Shown: positions 60,580 through 64,000 of the stretch, one piece after another
Numbering within the stretch: position 1 is the stretch's first letter
How the letters are laid out: every line of letters begins with the position of its first letter
Assembly (NCBI GenBank): GCA_964036155.1
Contig: OZ038422.1
Location: 13,911,201 to 13,975,200 of the forward strand
DNA from: Diploscapter coronatus
Taxonomy: Eukaryota > Nematoda > Chromadorea > Rhabditida > Rhabditidae
Direction of reading: 5' to 3'
DNA length: 64,000 bases
Notes under the pieces: generated by a model
Databases searched by the model: none
What the model was told of the DNA's origin: nothing
The model's input: the letters and a program-made list of their open reading frames with translations, nothing else
Translations under genes and position numbers: made by a program

Positions 60580-62388
60580 TTAGCTAATTGCTTCGTTAAT
60601 AAAGTTCACTATCTCCTTACTTGAAGCAGGTGTCTTTTTGGGCATTAGTTTAAGCAATTTTGATGTGATAAATTCACGATAGAACTTATTTGAACATATC
60701 ATTGCCAAAGTGCCTAGAGATCCATGAATTGAGAAAATATATAGAGAGATATTTGTCACATCTGAAAATTTCTTTGGATTCAATAGAAATAACGATATAA
60801 GAACATACTTTGATTATATCCATCTCCTAAAAACCCAATGTAAATTGGTATGACTATGAGTAAAAATGGGATGAGAACCTGAATTAATAGTTATTTTGTG
60901 CCTAGACAAGCTGAAATAATTAATATCAAAAAGAACGTGAATTTCACTTTTATATTTTAGATAACGTTTTTTTCATTTTTGTATTCAATGCAAGTTTCCA
61001 TCTATTCCTAAGTAGTTATAAAGACTGCTCATATTATTCAATATCTATTTCTGACCTGTGCACACAGAGCGAATAGGAAGATTTTCTGCAGTCGGTATGT
61101 ACTTTCCGAAACGAAATTCTTCTTCCAAAATAGATTGTAGACTGCTAGAAGGAAGAAAGCTGCTACCACCTGAAATATGCATTTTATAACTGAAAAAAGA
61201 TAGAGAAACGAATCCATTTACCACAGCGCATAATGACGTTATTATAAGTAAGCCCTTATGGACGAAACAAAATGTGCAAATATCAATAACGGTGGTCTGA
61301 TGATGCCATAACAAATCAATAGGTGTCTGCCAAAGCTGAAATATGAAATGTTAGCATTTTGTAAAACAACTAGATATGTATCAAATATAGCGGTAAATAA
61401 TTGAGAATTTTTCACAGGTTTCTGCACTCGTTTCGTGAAACTCGTATTTCATTGTATTACCCTTAGAGTGTTCGGAAATGATGCTCAACATTTTCGAAAA
61501 CAGAAGTCAAGAACAATCAGACAAAATGAAAGATAGCGAAAATTTTTGAACGTCTTGATTGTGACTCTTATAGAATTAATATTCTACTTTAGCTAATTCC
61601 AATTTTGCAATATCCTGATTGTGTGGATATTTGAAATAGGCCGTCCATGATGTTTGGACAAAGCTCAAATCGAACATTATTGTCAGAACTATACGAGTTT
61701 TAGTTATTTGGCCGGCGTTTTTGTTCATTCGAGAGCATTGATATCGATGCTCAAACAACTCCAAAATCGAGGCAGCAAGTGCTAAAATACAATTGTAAAT
61801 GTATAAAAAATGTATGAAATCATCATAATGAATCGACTGAAATGATATTTCAAAATTTAATAAAAAGTTAATCTGATTTTTGCACATAAAATCTAATATC
61901 AAATTTTGAATTTAAAAGTTAGCTCAAGAATACAAAAGCAAAATTTGATTTCTTTCAGAAAAATAACACGAAATTAGGACTTATGAAGAAATATATCATA
62001 CTGTTAACCAACCCACTGAAATGTAACAGCAAATCAATGTTTGTGCAACCCCACTCAAATCGAATACATGATATAGCAATCCATTAGAAAATCCGCCAAG
62101 ATATGGCAGGAATAAAATCGGGCAAACCAGCCAACTCATATGCAAGTCTAGTAATGTTGCTCTAAAAATTGAATTAAAATAATAATAAATGCAGTAATAA
62201 TACACATACAATATTTGATATTTGACCAGAAGGCATTTGTAATAGTAAGTCATGGACTTAGGTGAAATATAAATAATTAGATAAAGACCGAAAATATTAA
62301 GTGGCAACTGAATGAATCCGAAAGCTCGCAATGTAGCAAAATAATAGCCACTATCATAGTGAATAACCGTTATATTTAGTTCATTCAT
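60580..62388 (-). CDS. SRH-type chemoreceptor (seven-helix), possibly frameshifted
   Basis: Exons (- strand) 62210-62388, 62002-62161, 61588-61836, ~61371-61421, 61222-61335, 61056-61169, 60809-60878, 60580-60761; about 372 residues. SRH hallmarks in order: a first helix followed by PLNIFGLYLIIYISPKSM, the ILELFEHRYQ motif (FENR-type) after helix 3, VLIPFLLIVIPIYIGF in helix 6 and the end FSIHGSLGTLAMICSNKFYR. Such receptors sit in sensory-neuron membranes and are expected to detect environmental chemicals. All junctions agree in phase except between the fourth and fifth exons. There the frame KPVKNSQLFTAIFDTYL must move to LWQTPIDLLWHH. A 35-nt GT-AG intron (61336-61370) would do it, which is shorter than is usual; otherwise the gene carries a frameshift. 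Recognition as SRH is fairly firm; intactness is not. Confidence 0.68.
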
Positions 62389-64000
62389 TGACAACTAATT
62401 TTGAGAGAATCTATAACTAAATAAAAACAAGCATAAATGGTATAACTAAACGTTAAAGTTATACGAATTGAATGCGTATTAGTAACTAATCGATGAAAGC
62501 ATTATATCTCTTTGCATGTTTTATCATCTCTCAACTTCGAAAGGTTGTAGATTTTTAATTAAACAGCTGAAATTTAAAATGGTATCAAAAATTCTTAGCT
62601 GAGAATTCTTACGTAATTATCCTTGCCTATCGAATGCATTGATTGAGAAATTCAAATGATTAGTTACGTATTTCTGCATATGAAGATATTTTAAAAAATG
62701 AAGTTTCACAAGTAAAATTCATGTAAATTTGTTGGCCGAAGGTACTTTGTTACCAAAAGCGAGATAATGTGGGAAAAGATTTAAAAAAAAAAAAAGAAAA
62801 ATAGCGTTTGGTAACAAAATACTCACTCGTGGTAACTAAGTACCTACAGCCAAGTCTTTGGCCATTCGGAAATGTTGCAACTTTTATAGAATAGAGTAAA
62901 ATCACAACAATTATTTTTTTCTGATCAAGGATCGATATTTCATTATTGTAAGCATTATATGCTTGAAGTTTTTGTCAATCTTGGCATGCATTAATTTTAC
63001 AAAAAAAAATAAACCTATTGATGTTTTAATGGATATATAAAAGGCATTATTAATGGCAGATATACGATAGATATTAAAATTGAAGAAAGAAGAACTAACA
63101 TAAATTTATTGTACAAGCAAAAAAAATGCATTAAAATATATAGTAACAAGCTCTAAGCAAAAATCCCATGAAATTCGATCAAGACGCTCGAAGACGTGCC
63201 CAAAAATCATTTTTGCTGAAATAACGCAATACAAAGCGATTTGACACTTGTTTCATAGATTTTTGACACTCAAATTGCAGAATGGACGTGGCCTATTCTT
63301 TTGAGAATAACAAAAAACTATAAAAACTTCAGAATGTTCCAGAAACAAGCAAAACAAAACTAGCAAATGTCTTTACAAGAAGAAGGGTTTCTGATCGTCG
63401 CCTTCAAAAACTCATATCTTTGGTTATACTGATCCGTTTTTCATGCGATTTTTTGCTATAATCCTATCTAGCCCTACAGATTTCTAGAAAAAAAAATAAT
63501 TGCATGACTTTGTCTTCACATCGGGAATATCACTTGCGCTTTCTAATTATGATTATTGATTCTTACAAATTTTTCATAGGCACTAAACTTGTGCAACCAG
63601 CAATTACAATGACAGATTCCTAATTGAAGCTCTAATGGTTGTATCGTGACAAATTCAAAGCCATCATTAAAACGACAATTATGCATGTTTATGGTGAACG
63701 CGGGAATATCAGAAAATGGTGAGACTTCGATGTTCACAGATTACCGATATCATACCGTACCACGATATTCTTCATCGTTGTAGGGAACTCATAGAGACCT
63801 TGATATATATCTCATAGACGATGACAAAACTACTTTGTGCATGGAATTACTGTTTTAGAGTTCACATGATGGGCAGGAATGTTGGCGGTGCAGTAAGATA
63901 ACGCACCACAAGCTTTTTCGAGAATCCCACACTGCCCTCATCATATCCCAACGAAAATCAACCGCACCACAAGCAACTCTAATGATGAGTTATGCACGAT
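62389..64000. other. Right end of the window, largely non-coding
   Basis: Contains the foldback at 62732-62854. A short - strand frame (63543-63737; includes CHCNCWLHKF and runs into an AAATTT|GTAAGA donor-like site) might be an exon of a gene that continues, but I found no partner exon. CGCACCACAAGC occurs twice near the edge (about 63902 and 63961). Confidence 0.4.
62732..62854. mobile_element. Foldback (MITE-like) element
   Basis: The left arm at 62732-62764 (TTGGCCGAAGGTACTTTGTT onward) and the right arm at 62821-62854 are complementary with few mismatches over about 33 nt. A nested second pair, TTGTTACCAAA / TTTGGTAACAA, lies inside. The centre is a poly(A)-rich spacer. There is no coding frame. 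Confidence 0.6.

Noticed and set aside
63543..63737. 64-codon - strand frame near the right end
   Set aside because: It has a plausible donor at its 3' side but no partner exon and no recognisable motif, so it is mentioned only within the edge region.

Overview
The window is nuclear DNA of a nematode, probably rhabditid-like; I do not assign a genus. The base composition is AT-rich. Genes have many short exons, and many introns are only 35-50 bp long with TTTCAG/TTTTAG acceptors. Several start codons sit 0-25 nt behind an unpaired TTTTCAG or TTTTTAG, as expected for spliced-leader trans-splicing. The gene families are also nematode-typical: an EGF-plus-ASC channel, an SRH chemoreceptor, an egg-coat chitin-binding protein and a secretory double FKBP. 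Gene models were built by hand by joining exons whose phases agree. Layout on the + strand, left to right: (1) 1-8659, a LAMMER/CLK dual-specificity kinase (madd-3-like) whose 5' end lies outside the window. (2) 10438-12726, a complete 421-aa seven-helix receptor in 7 exons. (3) 16526-23464, a complete 951-aa EGAS-type DEG/ENaC channel in 29 exons, with about nine EGF repeats, an embedded WSC-like domain and an ASC domain. A thrombospondin-type repeat gene lies on the - strand at 13387-15160. Most remaining genes are on the - strand: 23750-26425, a multi-pass membrane protein with one unresolved splice phase; 28733-28927, a possible 64-aa single-helix microprotein; 30563-32708, a 179-aa type I membrane protein with a Cys-rich juxtamembrane segment; 48423-54126, a 1008-aa protein with 11 chitin-binding (CBM14) domains, like CBD-1; 55454-57994, a 266-aa ER-type protein with two FKBP domains; 60580-62388, an SRH-type chemoreceptor that is either intact with a 35-nt intron or frameshifted. 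Between 32.7 and 48.4 kb lies a 15.7-kb stretch without a convincing gene. It holds purine/pyrimidine mirrored blocks, a nuclear-receptor-like DR3 site and short inverted repeats. Mobile or repeat DNA includes a roughly 265-bp palindromic element in a channel intron, a candidate LTR fragment inside an intron of the membrane-protein gene, and a foldback near 62.8 kb. No operon, CRISPR array or convincing tRNA/rRNA gene was seen. The genes do not form one pathway. The egg-coat protein and the secretory FKBP both enter the secretory pathway, while the receptors, the channel and the small membrane proteins are cell-surface products.
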